A stretch of DNA of 64,000 nt, from assembly GCA_052034085.1 (NCBI GenBank), contig JBPOJA010000013.1, positions 18,599-82,598 on the forward strand. Reading direction: 5' to 3'. The notes under the pieces were generated by a model. The model was not told the origin of the DNA and ran no database searches. It was given only the letters and a program-made list of their open reading frames with translations. Origin of the DNA: UBA1426 sp052034085. Lineage in GTDB: Bacteria > Bacillota > Clostridia > Peptostreptococcales > Anaerovoracaceae. This document shows, piece after piece, positions 44,078 through 52,811 of this stretch (the stretch's first letter is position 1; each line of letters starts with the position of its first letter). Position numbers and translations under genes: made by a program.

Positions 44078-45580
44078 ATGTCGAAATCTCACTTGTCGAT
44101 CCTGTTGAAACACCTGCATATTAATGCAAAGGATTTAGCTCAGGGCATTCACGTCGACCCATCTTTGGTAAGCAGATGGCAAACAGGTGACAGGATTCTA
44201 AAAAAGAACTCTGAACATTTGAATAGAATCGTCCAATATATACTTGAATACGATAAAAATACTGCTTACAGAAATATAGAAACCTTCTACGAATATTACT
44301 ATCCCAATTGCCAGATATTCGATCGAACCAATATGTTTGACTCTTTGAAAAATTGGATTGTCGGTCAGGAAACAGGGCCTCAAAATGTTTATCTGGAAAA
44401 GCCTAAAAATCTCATTCAAGCCGGCTTGCTAAAAGGGGACCGACAGAAAAAGAAAGCTTTGCTTGATTTTCTGGACCTTGCCATAAACTGCAAAGAAAGG
44501 AAAAACGTCTATATCATGATAGGTATGGATACCTTCTCCCTTCTTGAAAATGGTAATTTCTATCGTGAGTGGATTACTAAGCTCTATGATATATTATCAT
44601 GTGGACACAGCATTTATTTTATCTATAATCACACTTTTGCATCTTTCGCCAATGATTTGCAAGGCTTCTTCTCTCTTTGCTCTTCTGACTCATTTTATGC
44701 TTATTATCTGCCCAGAAGAGGTCTTATAACAAATCCTTTCAACTTGTTGATAGTGGAGGATATTATTGCTATGACAGATTTTGCCACTACTGAAGAATTA
44801 CAAGACACTACGCTCTTTTCTTTCGCTGAAAAAAACATAATTAAGCAATTGACCATCGAATACAATAATTATTTACAATCATGCCAACTGCTTAATGACA
44901 ATATGTCCATAGGACATAATCAACTGTATACGTACCTGGAAGACCGTATCTCCGAACAACAAAATGTATATATCTATGATGAAACCTTATATTTTTTACC
45001 CTTACCCACCGAAAAAATCAAAGAAATTCTCACTCACAATAATTTTTCCGTGAAAGAAACAGAAGATATAATTAAGAAGTATGAAACTCTGTTCATAAAC
45101 CGATCGCCTGAAAATGTCCAAGGCCAGATACCACATTATATTCTCATCAATATTGATGAAGTGATTAACCACTTATATAACAACTTCGAAAGTCTAAGCT
45201 CCCGGTTCCCCTGGATTTTGCTTTCACCTGAAGAAATCTTTATCCCTAAAGAGACTCACATAGAGTATATCAAATACCTGATACAATATATTTCTGACCC
45301 ACAAGCACACAAACATTTGAAAATAAAATTCGTCAACAATGCTTACATGAGCGGAAATACCAAAATTGCATTTATTGCAAAAGACTATTTATTTGCCCTG
45401 GCTCTCCCTTATAAAACTGAATTCAGGAAGCCTGTTCTTTTTACTAACCCCACCGTAATCTCAGATGCTTCCAATTACCTTGAAGAATACTGGACCAATG
45501 TCCCCCAGGAATTAAATGATTTATCCATAATAAAGTCGCAGCTCGAAAAAGCATTAAAAGACTTAGAAAATTTGCTTTAA
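44078..45580 (+). CDS. HTH (XRE-like) transcriptional regulator with large unknown C-terminal domain
   Basis: 500 aa. Residues about 5-55 form a helix-turn-helix: LLKHLHINAKDLAQGIHVDP and SLVSRWQTGDRILKKNSEHL. The remaining 440 residues are soluble, rich in aromatic and polar residues, and match no domain I know; they may sense the operon's substrate. AAGGAG precedes the ATG. It is divergent from the catabolic operon across a 149-bp region holding the dyad operator, the usual layout of a local regulator. Its AT-rich code and lack of relatives in the window hint at a lineage-specific gene. Confidence 0.78.
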   Translation: MSKSHLSILLKHLHINAKDLAQGIHVDPSLVSRWQTGDRILKKNSEHLNRIVQYILEYDKNTAYRNIETFYEYYYPNCQIFDRTNMFDSLKNWIVGQETGPQNVYLEKPKNLIQAGLLKGDRQKKKALLDFLDLAINCKERKNVYIMIGMDTFSLLENGNFYREWITKLYDILSCGHSIYFIYNHTFASFANDLQGFFSLCSSDSFYAYYLPRRGLITNPFNLLIVEDIIAMTDFATTEELQDTTLFSFAEKNIIKQLTIEYNNYLQSCQLLNDNMSIGHNQLYTYLEDRISEQQNVYIYDETLYFLPLPTEKIKEILTHNNFSVKETEDIIKKYETLFINRSPENVQGQIPHYILINIDEVINHLYNNFESLSSRFPWILLSPEEIFIPKETHIEYIKYLIQYISDPQAHKHLKIKFVNNAYMSGNTKIAFIAKDYLFALALPYKTEFRKPVLFTNPTVISDASNYLEEYWTNVPQELNDLSIIKSQLEKALKDLENLL

Positions 45581-45690
45581 TTTTTAGCAATTTAAATTCC
45601 ACGTATGGCCACGAAAAAAGATGATATCCCAAATGCAATAAAAACCTGCAATGAAAAAGTGCAGGAATGATTAATCTTGCAATAAATAAA

Positions 45691-45712
45691 GCGTGGCTGT
45701 CTTCTGCCACGC
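45691..45712 (-). terminator. Hairpin between the convergent regulator and Ig-like genes
   Basis: GCGTGGC (45691-45697), 8-nt loop, GCCACGC (45706-45712). On the complement it is followed by TTTATTTATT, fitting the Ig-like gene; on the plus strand T-rich sequence also follows at some distance, so it may serve both. A weaker hairpin CCTGCA/TGCAGG is at 45645-45665. Confidence 0.65.
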
Positions 45713-45732
45713 CTTAATATTATTCTGTGTTA

Positions 45733-46596
45733 TTATTTTTTCTTTTTCTGTTGCTGCTTGCTGCCTTTGCTTTTAACCTGGTGTGTCTTTTTTGTGCCGG
45801 CTTCCTTAGCTTTTTCTCTGGCCAGTTTCTTATTGATCAGAGACTGAGGGGTCTTATATCCCAGGTCGTTAAAACTCTTCCTCGCGCCTACGGGTTTTAC
45901 TCCGGGCCTGGTCGTTCTTTTATGGGCAGCTTCATTGTCAGTCGTCTTTTTCTCCAGTTTCCTTCTCTTCTTCTCAGCCTGACGCTTCTGCTTTTCCGTT
46001 TTGGCAACTATGTCTTCTACGGACTTGCCTGTCTTCTTAGCCTCTTTATATGGGTTTACTTTGTCATCTGTCTTTTTCTGTGCAGTTTCCTTTTTAACCT
46101 TGCGTCTGGCGTCTACCACTGTGAACACCATCATCCCGCCAACCATAACCAGCATGAGCATCATATAACCTTTGCTGTCAGCCTCAGTGTTTCTTGTGGC
46201 GAAATTGAGTTCCAGGTCTTCTTCAAGGACATTTCCGCCGTCACTTACCATTCCTGAAAACACAGTCACCTTGTACTTTGTATTCTGCTCAAGAGCATCA
46301 TTAATCTGCAGCCACACTTCATTGGGGTATTTGTCCTCGTTATACAGAGGCTCAAAATTCACGGCTTTGCCCTCTTCATCTTCTATGGCAAAACTATTTT
46401 TGTTTTTTACAGCTGTGGCCGGATTACTGATTTTTTCCGAAAAAATCAGTTTGACCGCAACATTTTGCGGATTCAGATTGGATTTACCTTCCGTGGGAAA
46501 GGAATCTTCCAAAGTCAGGCTTCCGGCGTAACTTATGTTTATGGCTATAAGTCCAATTATTGCTACAAGGCTGACAATTCTGCCTATGCTTCTCAT
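45733..46596 (-). CDS. Membrane-anchored protein with bacterial Ig-like (SbsA/Big_5) domain and basic cytoplasmic tail
   Basis: 287 aa. A signal peptide ends near residue 24 (INISYAGS). An Ig-like domain follows at about 28-135 (LNPQNVAVKLIFSEKI, TKYKVTVFSGMVSDGGN). One membrane helix is at about 145-162 (YMMLMLVMVGGMMVFTVV). The remaining 120 residues are extremely basic (Lys/Arg runs, KKTHQVKSKGSKQQQKKKK at the end) and probably cytoplasmic. Function unknown; the tail could bind RNA, DNA or membrane. It starts 6 bp after tadA. Confidence 0.75.
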   Translation of the reverse strand: MRSIGRIVSLVAIIGLIAINISYAGSLTLEDSFPTEGKSNLNPQNVAVKLIFSEKISNPATAVKNKNSFAIEDEEGKAVNFEPLYNEDKYPNEVWLQINDALEQNTKYKVTVFSGMVSDGGNVLEEDLELNFATRNTEADSKGYMMLMLVMVGGMMVFTVVDARRKVKKETAQKKTDDKVNPYKEAKKTGKSVEDIVAKTEKQKRQAEKKRRKLEKKTTDNEAAHKRTTRPGVKPVGARKSFNDLGYKTPQSLINKKLAREKAKEAGTKKTHQVKSKGSKQQQKKKK

Positions 46597-46602
46597 ATAT
46601 GC

Positions 46603-47106
46603 TTATCCTCCTGATTGAGTTTGACCTTTAGCTGGTCCTTGTTTTACTGCACTCTTTTTGTCCCTGAGCTCCCGGAAAAAATCCTTAAGCATCTTGCTGC
46701 TTTCTTCTTCCATGAGCCCGGTGCTTATTTCCACCCTGTGATTGAGCCTTTCGTCACCGACTATGTTCATAAGGGAACCGCAGGCGCCGCTCTTTGGATC
46801 CATTGCCCCGATGTGGAGTTTTGCTATTCTTGCCAGAACGATAGCTCCTGCGCACATGGGGCAGGGTTCTGTCGTTACATACATCTCCGTTTCCAGAAGT
46901 CTCCAGCTCCCTGTAGTCTTTGCCGCCTCACGTATTGCCATCATTTCCGCATGCGAAGTGGGATCATTTGTACTTTCATTAAGGTTATGGCCCCGTCCGA
47001 TTATTTCTCCATTGCGCACAATTACCGCGCCCACGGGGATTTCTCCTTTTTCGTATGCCTTCTTCGCTTCTTTTAAAGCTTCCTGCATAAAATCAACGGA
47101 ATTCAT
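46603..47106 (-). CDS. tadA: tRNA-specific adenosine deaminase TadA
   Basis: 167 aa from the ATG at 47106 (a start at 47160 is possible). Zinc motifs SHAEMMAIREA and PCPMCAGAIVLARI are complete. TadA makes inosine at the wobble base of tRNA-Arg(ACG). The C-terminus has an extra polar tail (KQGPAKGQTQSGG). GEIPVGAVIVRNGEIIGRGH matches the family. Confidence 0.94.
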   Translation of the reverse strand: MNSVDFMQEALKEAKKAYEKGEIPVGAVIVRNGEIIGRGHNLNESTNDPTSHAEMMAIREAAKTTGSWRLLETEMYVTTEPCPMCAGAIVLARIAKLHIGAMDPKSGACGSLMNIVGDERLNHRVEISTGLMEEESSKMLKDFFRELRDKKSAVKQGPAKGQTQSGG

Positions 47107-47237
47107 ATCATACCTGGAACCTTTTTTTGTCCTGTCAATCACATCTCGATATGTTATCACAGTTTTTTCTCTGTTTCAATCGCAAGTGAAAAATTTATGA
47201 AAAGCTCTGCTTTTATTGCTATATGCATGCAGTATGT

Positions 47238-47243
47238 TAAAAT
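47238..47243 (+). promoter_or_regulatory. Possible extended -10 before cvpA
   Basis: TG-T-TAAAAT (47238-47243) would start transcription at about 47250, the first base of the cvpA ATG. No convincing -35 or Shine-Dalgarno site. Confidence 0.3.
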
Positions 47244-47249
47244 ACTGGC

Positions 47250-47849
47250 ATGTGGATGGACATAATTGTAGTAATAATATTTGTGCTGGCCACGGTTGAT
47301 GGGCTCAGACAGGGATTTGTAAGAACCGTTATCCATACTTTTGGCTGGTTTTTGGCTCTGGGAGCAGGAATACTCTTTCAGGGGGTAACTTACGATTTTC
47401 TTGTTAACAGCACAAAAATCGTCATAGGCATAGAAGACAGAATCTCCTTGAAACTGGCAATGGGCGAATTGCCTTCCGAAGCCTTTTTCATTTCAAAAAT
47501 GCCCGTAATTTTTCATGACTATATTGCTTCAGGTCTTGCTATCTTCTTGGTCAAAGTTATTGCTTTCATTATTGCTATGCTGCTGTTCCGTCTGGTCATG
47601 TTACTGATTACCTTCATTTTCAGCAAAAAAAGAAGGCGGGGATTAATTGGTTTTGTAGACAGCTTCCTGGGCATTATCGCAGGTATGCTGAAGGGCTTGT
47701 TCCTGATTTTCGTCTTCCTTGCCATTCTCATACCATTCATAGGGCTCTTTCCCATGGGTTTCATTTCAGATGCCATGGAAACTTCAAAAATCGCAGGTGT
47801 TTTATATGACAACAACTACCTGCTGTTAGCAGCAAAAATAATCAGATAA
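47250..47849 (+). CDS. cvpA: CvpA-family membrane protein
   Basis: 199 aa, four to five membrane helices. MWMDIIVVIIFVLATVDGLR and GFVRTVIHTFGWFLALGAG fit the CvpA (colicin V production) N-terminus: IDI-x-drop-x-G-x-x-R-G. In Bacillota the family (YshB) has no settled function. No ribosome site precedes the ATG; a second Met is at codon 3. Its 3' end overlaps the convergent ccdA-like gene by 34 bp. Confidence 0.82.
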   Translation: MWMDIIVVIIFVLATVDGLRQGFVRTVIHTFGWFLALGAGILFQGVTYDFLVNSTKIVIGIEDRISLKLAMGELPSEAFFISKMPVIFHDYIASGLAIFLVKVIAFIIAMLLFRLVMLLITFIFSKKRRRGLIGFVDSFLGIIAGMLKGLFLIFVFLAILIPFIGLFPMGFISDAMETSKIAGVLYDNNYLLLAAKIIR

Positions 47850-48517
47850 AGAGCCAGCAGCATAACCGCCGCGCCTATCACCAATCTCGTGCATTTCTCC
47901 ACGTTATGATATTTGGGATTCATGCCGATTTTTTCCAGGACGGAAGTGTATGTTCCTGCAACCACCACAAATACACTGTGGCCCAGTGCAAATGATAATA
48001 GCAAGATGACCCCGCTCAGAATATTACCCCTGTCCGCGGCCAGGGCCAGCAGCACCACCAGAACCGGCAGTGCACAGTGGGATGCGAAAAGTCCTCCCAG
48101 CATGCCTGTGAAAAAAGCACCTGTTTTGCCGCTTCCTTTTGTTTTTACATGAGTATGCCCACCCGGGAATATATCTATTACTCCAACAATTTGTAGTGCC
48201 ATTAAAATAAGCAGGATGCCAAGTAAATAATACCACCATACCCCAAGATGATGAAAGAATTCACCGAGAGCTGAAGTGAAGGCCCCAAGAGAGGTATATA
48301 CAACTGCCATCCCAAGTGCAAAAATTGCAGATAGAATAAAAGCCTTGCGCTTGGAATAGTTTCTGGTACCGCTTACCAGGCTGATTATCATGGGTATGCT
48401 TGCCAGTGAGCAGGGTGTTAAAGAAGTCAGCATCCCCACGATGAATGCCAGGGCCGGCCAGAACCAGAATCTTGCTTCCATTAAAGATGTAATTAGAAAA
48501 ATTCTTTCTTCTAACAT
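47816..48517 (-). CDS. ccdA: CcdA/DsbD-type thiol-disulfide membrane protein
   Basis: 233 aa from the ATG at 48517, which overlaps the ksgA stop (ATGTTAG). Six or more membrane helices with the two redox cysteines in SLTPCSLASIPMI and FASHCALPVLVV. The family carries reducing power across the membrane to extracytoplasmic thioredoxin-like proteins. No cytochrome c genes are in the window, so the partner is unknown. Confidence 0.88.
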   Translation of the reverse strand: MLEERIFLITSLMEARFWFWPALAFIVGMLTSLTPCSLASIPMIISLVSGTRNYSKRKAFILSAIFALGMAVVYTSLGAFTSALGEFFHHLGVWWYYLLGILLILMALQIVGVIDIFPGGHTHVKTKGSGKTGAFFTGMLGGLFASHCALPVLVVLLALAADRGNILSGVILLLSFALGHSVFVVVAGTYTSVLEKIGMNPKYHNVEKCTRLVIGAAVMLLALYLIIFAANSR

Positions 48518-49410
48518 GATTTCATAATATCCGAAAGTTTGTTGGAAAGATGCCCCCACTGAACTATGTCGATAGTTTCAGGTCTTCTTGATTCCTCAAT
48601 ACCTGTTTCTTTGAGAAGCCAGGCTACATCCTCTTTTTTCAGGCCTTTGAAGCCCATCAGCGCATTGCTTACTGCTTTTCTCCTTTTCCCGAAAGCTGTT
48701 TTCACCATCTCGAAAAACAATGGCACGGATTCAAGCACCACCGGAGGTTTTTTGCGCAATTTGAGGGTTAAAACAATGGAATCCACATCAGGTTTTGGCA
48801 TAAACACTGTTTTGGAAACTGCAAATATACTTGTTATTTCAGTGTAATATTGAACAGCCACGGAGAGTATCCCGTAATCTTTGCTTCCGGGCTTTGCATT
48901 GAGGCGCTGTCCCACTTCTTTCTGCACCATTATGGTCAGACTTTCTATTCCCAGATTATCCTCCTCATTTTCCTCCAGCACTTTCATTATTATTGGTGAG
49001 CTTATGTAATAGGGCAGATTGCCGATAATTTTAATCGAACCTTTGCTTTTATCCGCATCAAAAGATTCCTGATTGCAAATAATATCTCCTAGCCTGACTT
49101 TAAGAAAATCCCCATTAATCAGTTTGACATTTTCCTCATCCCTGAGGGTTTCCGCCAATATGGGAAAAAGCCGTTTATCAATCTCAATGCTTACAACTTC
49201 CGCTGCCGCAGCTGCAACCGCTTTGGTAAGAACCCCCAGGCCCGTACCTATTTCAATAACAAAATCATCGGAAGCTATGGCCGCCGATTCAACAATTTTA
49301 TTTACAATATTTCCATCTATGAGAAAATTTTGCCCCAGACTTCTGGCAAATCGGAAATCATGCTTATTAATCAGTTTTGCCACTGTTGCCGGGGAATAAA
49401 GTGTGTCCAT
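48511..49410 (-). CDS. ksgA: 16S rRNA dimethyladenosine transferase KsgA/RsmA
   Basis: 299 aa from the ATG at 49410 with GGGAGGA upstream. RSLGQNFLIDGNIVNKIVES, the SAM-binding VIEIGTGLGVLTKAVA and the catalytic IIGNLPYYISSPI (NLPY) are present. It dimethylates two adenines near the 3' end of 16S rRNA. The pairing with rnmV upstream is standard in Bacillota; the start overlaps rnmV. Confidence 0.96.
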   Translation of the reverse strand: MDTLYSPATVAKLINKHDFRFARSLGQNFLIDGNIVNKIVESAAIASDDFVIEIGTGLGVLTKAVAAAAAEVVSIEIDKRLFPILAETLRDEENVKLINGDFLKVRLGDIICNQESFDADKSKGSIKIIGNLPYYISSPIIMKVLEENEEDNLGIESLTIMVQKEVGQRLNAKPGSKDYGILSVAVQYYTEITSIFAVSKTVFMPKPDVDSIVLTLKLRKKPPVVLESVPLFFEMVKTAFGKRRKAVSNALMGFKGLKKEDVAWLLKETGIEESRRPETIDIVQWGHLSNKLSDIMKSC

Positions 49411-49930
49411 GCAGGTAAAATTCCTCCCTCGAAATTCCAAAACCGTTTAATCTGGCGAGAAAGGTCTTGCTGTTGGCATAGCCTATGCCCAGCGCCTTTC
49501 CCAGCCGGCTGCGCCGTTGTGCCGAATTTTCACCACCTGCAAGATTAAAGTAAAGCAAATCATCATGTGAAAACATAACTTCCTTGCCTGTGGTTTTTCT
49601 GCTGAAAACCCCCGATTTTTTCAGGGCTGAAACAATGCTTTCAGCTGAAGCGTTTTCCACGCCTATATCATTTCCCTTTATGGCTTCTTCCCTCACGAGA
49701 TGTGCCTGCCTGCTGTGGGGAAAATCCTTTGTGAGCCTTCTTCGTATAGCTTCTCCGGCACTGTCGGGATCGGTTAGAATCACTATGCCCGGCCCTTCAT
49801 AGGCCTTGCGGATAAGATCAAAAGTTTCTCTGCTTATATGATATCCGCCGGTCACTATGACCTCTGCATCGACCGCAGCTTTGACGGCATTTTCATCATC
49901 TCTGCCTTCCACAACGATGATTTCGTTCAA
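49367..49930 (-). CDS. rnmV: Ribonuclease M5
   Basis: 187 aa. TOPRIM domain: IIVVEGRDDENAVKAAV (Glu) and IVILTDPDSAGEAIRRRL (DxD). RNase M5 matures 5S rRNA. The C-terminal half includes RRSRLGKALGIGYANSKTFL, typical of the family. It overlaps ksgA by 44 bases. Confidence 0.94.
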   Translation of the reverse strand: MNEIIVVEGRDDENAVKAAVDAEVIVTGGYHISRETFDLIRKAYEGPGIVILTDPDSAGEAIRRRLTKDFPHSRQAHLVREEAIKGNDIGVENASAESIVSALKKSGVFSRKTTGKEVMFSHDDLLYFNLAGGENSAQRRSRLGKALGIGYANSKTFLARLNGFGISREEFYLHGHTLFPGNSGKTD

Positions 49931-49931
49931 A

Positions 49932-50264
49932 CTATTCCTCGTCCTCTTCTTCCTGTTCAGCCTTTTCCTGCTGATTCTCTTTATCTTTACCCTTTAAAAC
50001 ATACAGGGTTTCTCCCGGCATTATCATATTCAGCTGTTCTCTTGCCTGTTGTTCAATATATTCAACGCTGCCGACTCTTGCAAGCTCTTCCTCGAGCCTG
50101 GCTTTTTCCTGTTCCAGTTGGGTTAATTTAAGCTGGGCATCCTCCTTTTCCATAACCAGCTTCATCACTTTTAAAGCTGACACGGAAATGACACCGATAA
50201 AGAATATTAATATGGCCGCATAGATGAGGCGACGGCGTACTTTCTTTTTATTGACTGACCTCAT
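49932..50264 (-). CDS. divIC: Septum formation initiator (DivIC/FtsB family)
   Basis: 110 aa: short basic cytoplasmic N-terminus, one membrane helix (LIYAAILIFFIGVISVSALK), a coiled coil (KLTQLEQEKARLEEELARV) and the conserved EYIEQQAREQLNMIMPGETLY. The C-terminus is very acidic. It helps assemble the division septum. Start overlaps walK by four bases. Confidence 0.85.
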   Translation of the reverse strand: MRSVNKKKVRRRLIYAAILIFFIGVISVSALKVMKLVMEKEDAQLKLTQLEQEKARLEEELARVGSVEYIEQQAREQLNMIMPGETLYVLKGKDKENQQEKAEQEEEDEE

Positions 50265-52075
50265 TCGATATTCCTTATTCCCTTTGTTTCAGACAGGGGA
50301 AGTTTAATAATAACTGTGGATCCCTTTCCAACTTCACTTTCAATTTTAATGGTTCCCCCATGCTCTTCCACTATCTGCTTTGCTATGGATAAACCAAGAC
50401 CGGTTCCTCCCATTTCTCTTGACCTGGCTTTATCAATGCGGTAAAACCTTTCGAAGACCCTTGGCAATTCCTTTTTGGCTATGCCTATGCCACTGTCCTT
50501 CACAGTGATTTTACCATATTTGCCCTCCCTTATGGCATTGACTTCAATAACTCCGCCCTGAGGGGTATACTTTATGGCATTTGTAAGCACATTCAAAAGA
50601 ACCTGTCCTATGCCGTCCCTGTCAACTACGGCCATCAGTTTTTCTTCAGCCTCAAAGAGCTTATTTATAGCCAGCTTTTCGTTGGTAGCCTGAAGTTCAA
50701 CTCTCATCAGGGTTGCCCTGAGCATGCCCACAAGGTTGGTTTCGACCTTTTGCCATTTCTCCTGCTTATGATCAATTTTAGAAAGCTGCAGCAGCTCTCT
50801 GACTAGGCGTCCCATCCTGTCAGCCTCTTCATCAATAATCTTCAGGAACTGAGTATTGACATCCTTGTCTTCTACTCCGCCGTCCAAAAGTGTTTCCGTA
50901 TAGCTTTTGATTGTCGTGATGGGTGTCTTAAGTTCATGTGAAACGTTGGCAACGAAGTCTTTCTGCATATTCTCAAGTTTAAGCTGTTCGGTAATATCCA
51001 TTAAAACTACTACCGTGCCTGCATCCTGACCATGTTCATCAAAATATTTGTCATATCGTATATCGTAGGTTTTGCCGGCTTTTTCCAGGAGGTCGTGATA
51101 GCTTCCTTTGGAATAGCTTTCTTTGACTTTTTCGTAGCTCAATTCTTTATTTAGTGCTCCGAAAACATCATTATAGGTTTTTTCTCCTATTTCCTTCTGA
51201 CCGATGCCAAGCATTTCCATGGCAGCATGATTTGCCAGAATAATCCTGCCCTGGGTGTCAAAGGCCAGCAATCCGTCGGTCATATTTTTCAAAACCGCTT
51301 CCAGCTTGTTTTTTTCACTGCTTATTTCGGTCAATGTGTAATCCAGCTTTTCGCGCAACAGGTTGAACATCTCCGCCAGCCTGCCGATTTCATCATCTGA
51401 TCTTACACTGACTTCCTGGCTGAAGTCTCCCAGGGACATTTTCTCTGCTTTTTCAGTGACATCATTAATTGGAACAGTAATGCTTCTGGCTATGAAAAAT
51501 CCTAACAGAACAGTTAAAGACAATGCCACTGCCATGGCTCTCATGAAAACAAGTCTGGACTGTTGCTGTGTTTTATATACACTGCTGATATCAGCCCTCA
51601 GACATACGAGACCTTTTATCCGGCCGTCTTTCTCTATGGGAAATACCATTGTTTTTACAGGTATACCCGAAGATGAAATACCGTCCTCCTCCGTTGTCTG
51701 GCCTGTCATGCCTTTTATGAGAATACTCTGATTTAAAAGATCCAGGCCGCTTTTATCAATATAATTAAGATTGCTGGATGCTATTATGATGAAGTCTTCA
51801 TCAACCACGAACATCTCTTCCCTGAGGCTTTCTGCAAAAGCTGAAATGTCCTCCTGGATTTCTTCACGGCTGGCATTGAAATCATCATACTCTCTGAGTG
51901 AGATTATGCTTTCCTGAACTATTCTGGTGAAATTTTTTCTTATGAGATCCATCTGATAGGCTTCCAGCTGGCTCATCATAAAGACGCCAATAACCGTCAT
52001 GGCTATAAAAACCAGCAGGAAGTATATGAGAACTATTCTGAAACGGATGGTGCTCCAAATTTTCTTAAGGAACAT
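50261..52075 (-). CDS. walK: WalK-like sensor histidine kinase
   Basis: 604 aa. Membrane helices at about 13-35 and 178-197 flank an extracellular domain. HAMP (about 197-250), PAS (about 255-365), phospho-acceptor His380 in FVANVSHELKTPITTI, and the ATPase boxes with NAIKYTP, DSGIGI and GGTGLGLSIAKQIVEEHGG follow. This is the domain order of WalK, the wall-homeostasis kinase of Bacillota. It follows walR after 3 bp. Confidence 0.92.
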   Translation of the reverse strand: MFLKKIWSTIRFRIVLIYFLLVFIAMTVIGVFMMSQLEAYQMDLIRKNFTRIVQESIISLREYDDFNASREEIQEDISAFAESLREEMFVVDEDFIIIASSNLNYIDKSGLDLLNQSILIKGMTGQTTEEDGISSSGIPVKTMVFPIEKDGRIKGLVCLRADISSVYKTQQQSRLVFMRAMAVALSLTVLLGFFIARSITVPINDVTEKAEKMSLGDFSQEVSVRSDDEIGRLAEMFNLLREKLDYTLTEISSEKNKLEAVLKNMTDGLLAFDTQGRIILANHAAMEMLGIGQKEIGEKTYNDVFGALNKELSYEKVKESYSKGSYHDLLEKAGKTYDIRYDKYFDEHGQDAGTVVVLMDITEQLKLENMQKDFVANVSHELKTPITTIKSYTETLLDGGVEDKDVNTQFLKIIDEEADRMGRLVRELLQLSKIDHKQEKWQKVETNLVGMLRATLMRVELQATNEKLAINKLFEAEEKLMAVVDRDGIGQVLLNVLTNAIKYTPQGGVIEVNAIREGKYGKITVKDSGIGIAKKELPRVFERFYRIDKARSREMGGTGLGLSIAKQIVEEHGGTIKIESEVGKGSTVIIKLPLSETKGIRNIE

Positions 52076-52078
52076 GGC

Positions 52079-52786
52079 TTATGGCCTCCGGAAATAGTAG
52101 CCTATTCCCCGCTTGGTCATAATATAGTCCGGATTTGCTGAATCGTCTTCCAGCTTTTCGCGCAGTCTTCTGACTGTAACATCTACTGTTCTGATATCCC
52201 CGTAATACTCATAGCCCCATACTTCTTCGAGCAGCTGCTCTCTGGAAAAAACCCTGCCTTCCCTTTCAGCTAGGTATTTTACCAGTTCGAATTCCCTGAG
52301 AGTGAGCTCCAGAGGCCTGCCCTCTTTTCTGACTTCGTAACGGTTCATATCTATGACCAGATCCCCATACTCCTGAATTTTCCCTGCACCCGCGCCGGTT
52401 TCGAAATCATCCTCCGAAAAAGTAATTCTTCGAATATTGGCCTTGATTCTGGCTATCAGCTCACGCATGCCAAAAGGTTTGGTAATGTAATCGTCCGCAC
52501 CCAGCTCAAGCCCCAGGACTTTATCCACTTCTTCTTCTTTTGCCGTAAGCATTATTATGGGGACCATACTTTCTTCCCTTATCTTTTTACAGACTGTAAA
52601 ACCATCCATAAGAGGAAGCATCACATCAAGCAATACCAGGTCAGGTTTGCCGGAAAGGGCCTTTTCCAGGCCTGTTTTACCCTCGTAGGCTGTATCCGTT
52701 TCAAAACCCTCTTTTGCAAGGTTAAAACGAATAATATCAGCTATTGATTTCTCATCCTCAATAATCAGTATTTTTTTATTGTCCAT
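52079..52786 (-). CDS. walR: WalR-like OmpR-family response regulator
   Basis: 235 aa from the ATG at 52786 with AGGTG upstream (an in-frame GTG is three codons earlier). Receiver domain with Asp54 in LVLLDVMLPLMDG and a winged-helix output domain (LTLREFELVKYLAEREGRVF, VDVTVRRLREKLE). Partner of the downstream kinase; the M23 peptidase just upstream is a typical target class. Confidence 0.93.
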   Translation of the reverse strand: MDNKKILIIEDEKSIADIIRFNLAKEGFETDTAYEGKTGLEKALSGKPDLVLLDVMLPLMDGFTVCKKIREESMVPIIMLTAKEEEVDKVLGLELGADDYITKPFGMRELIARIKANIRRITFSEDDFETGAGAGKIQEYGDLVIDMNRYEVRKEGRPLELTLREFELVKYLAEREGRVFSREQLLEEVWGYEYYGDIRTVDVTVRRLREKLEDDSANPDYIMTKRGIGYYFRRP

Positions 52787-52811
52787 GCTTTTCACCTGAA
52801 CTTTTCTCGAA

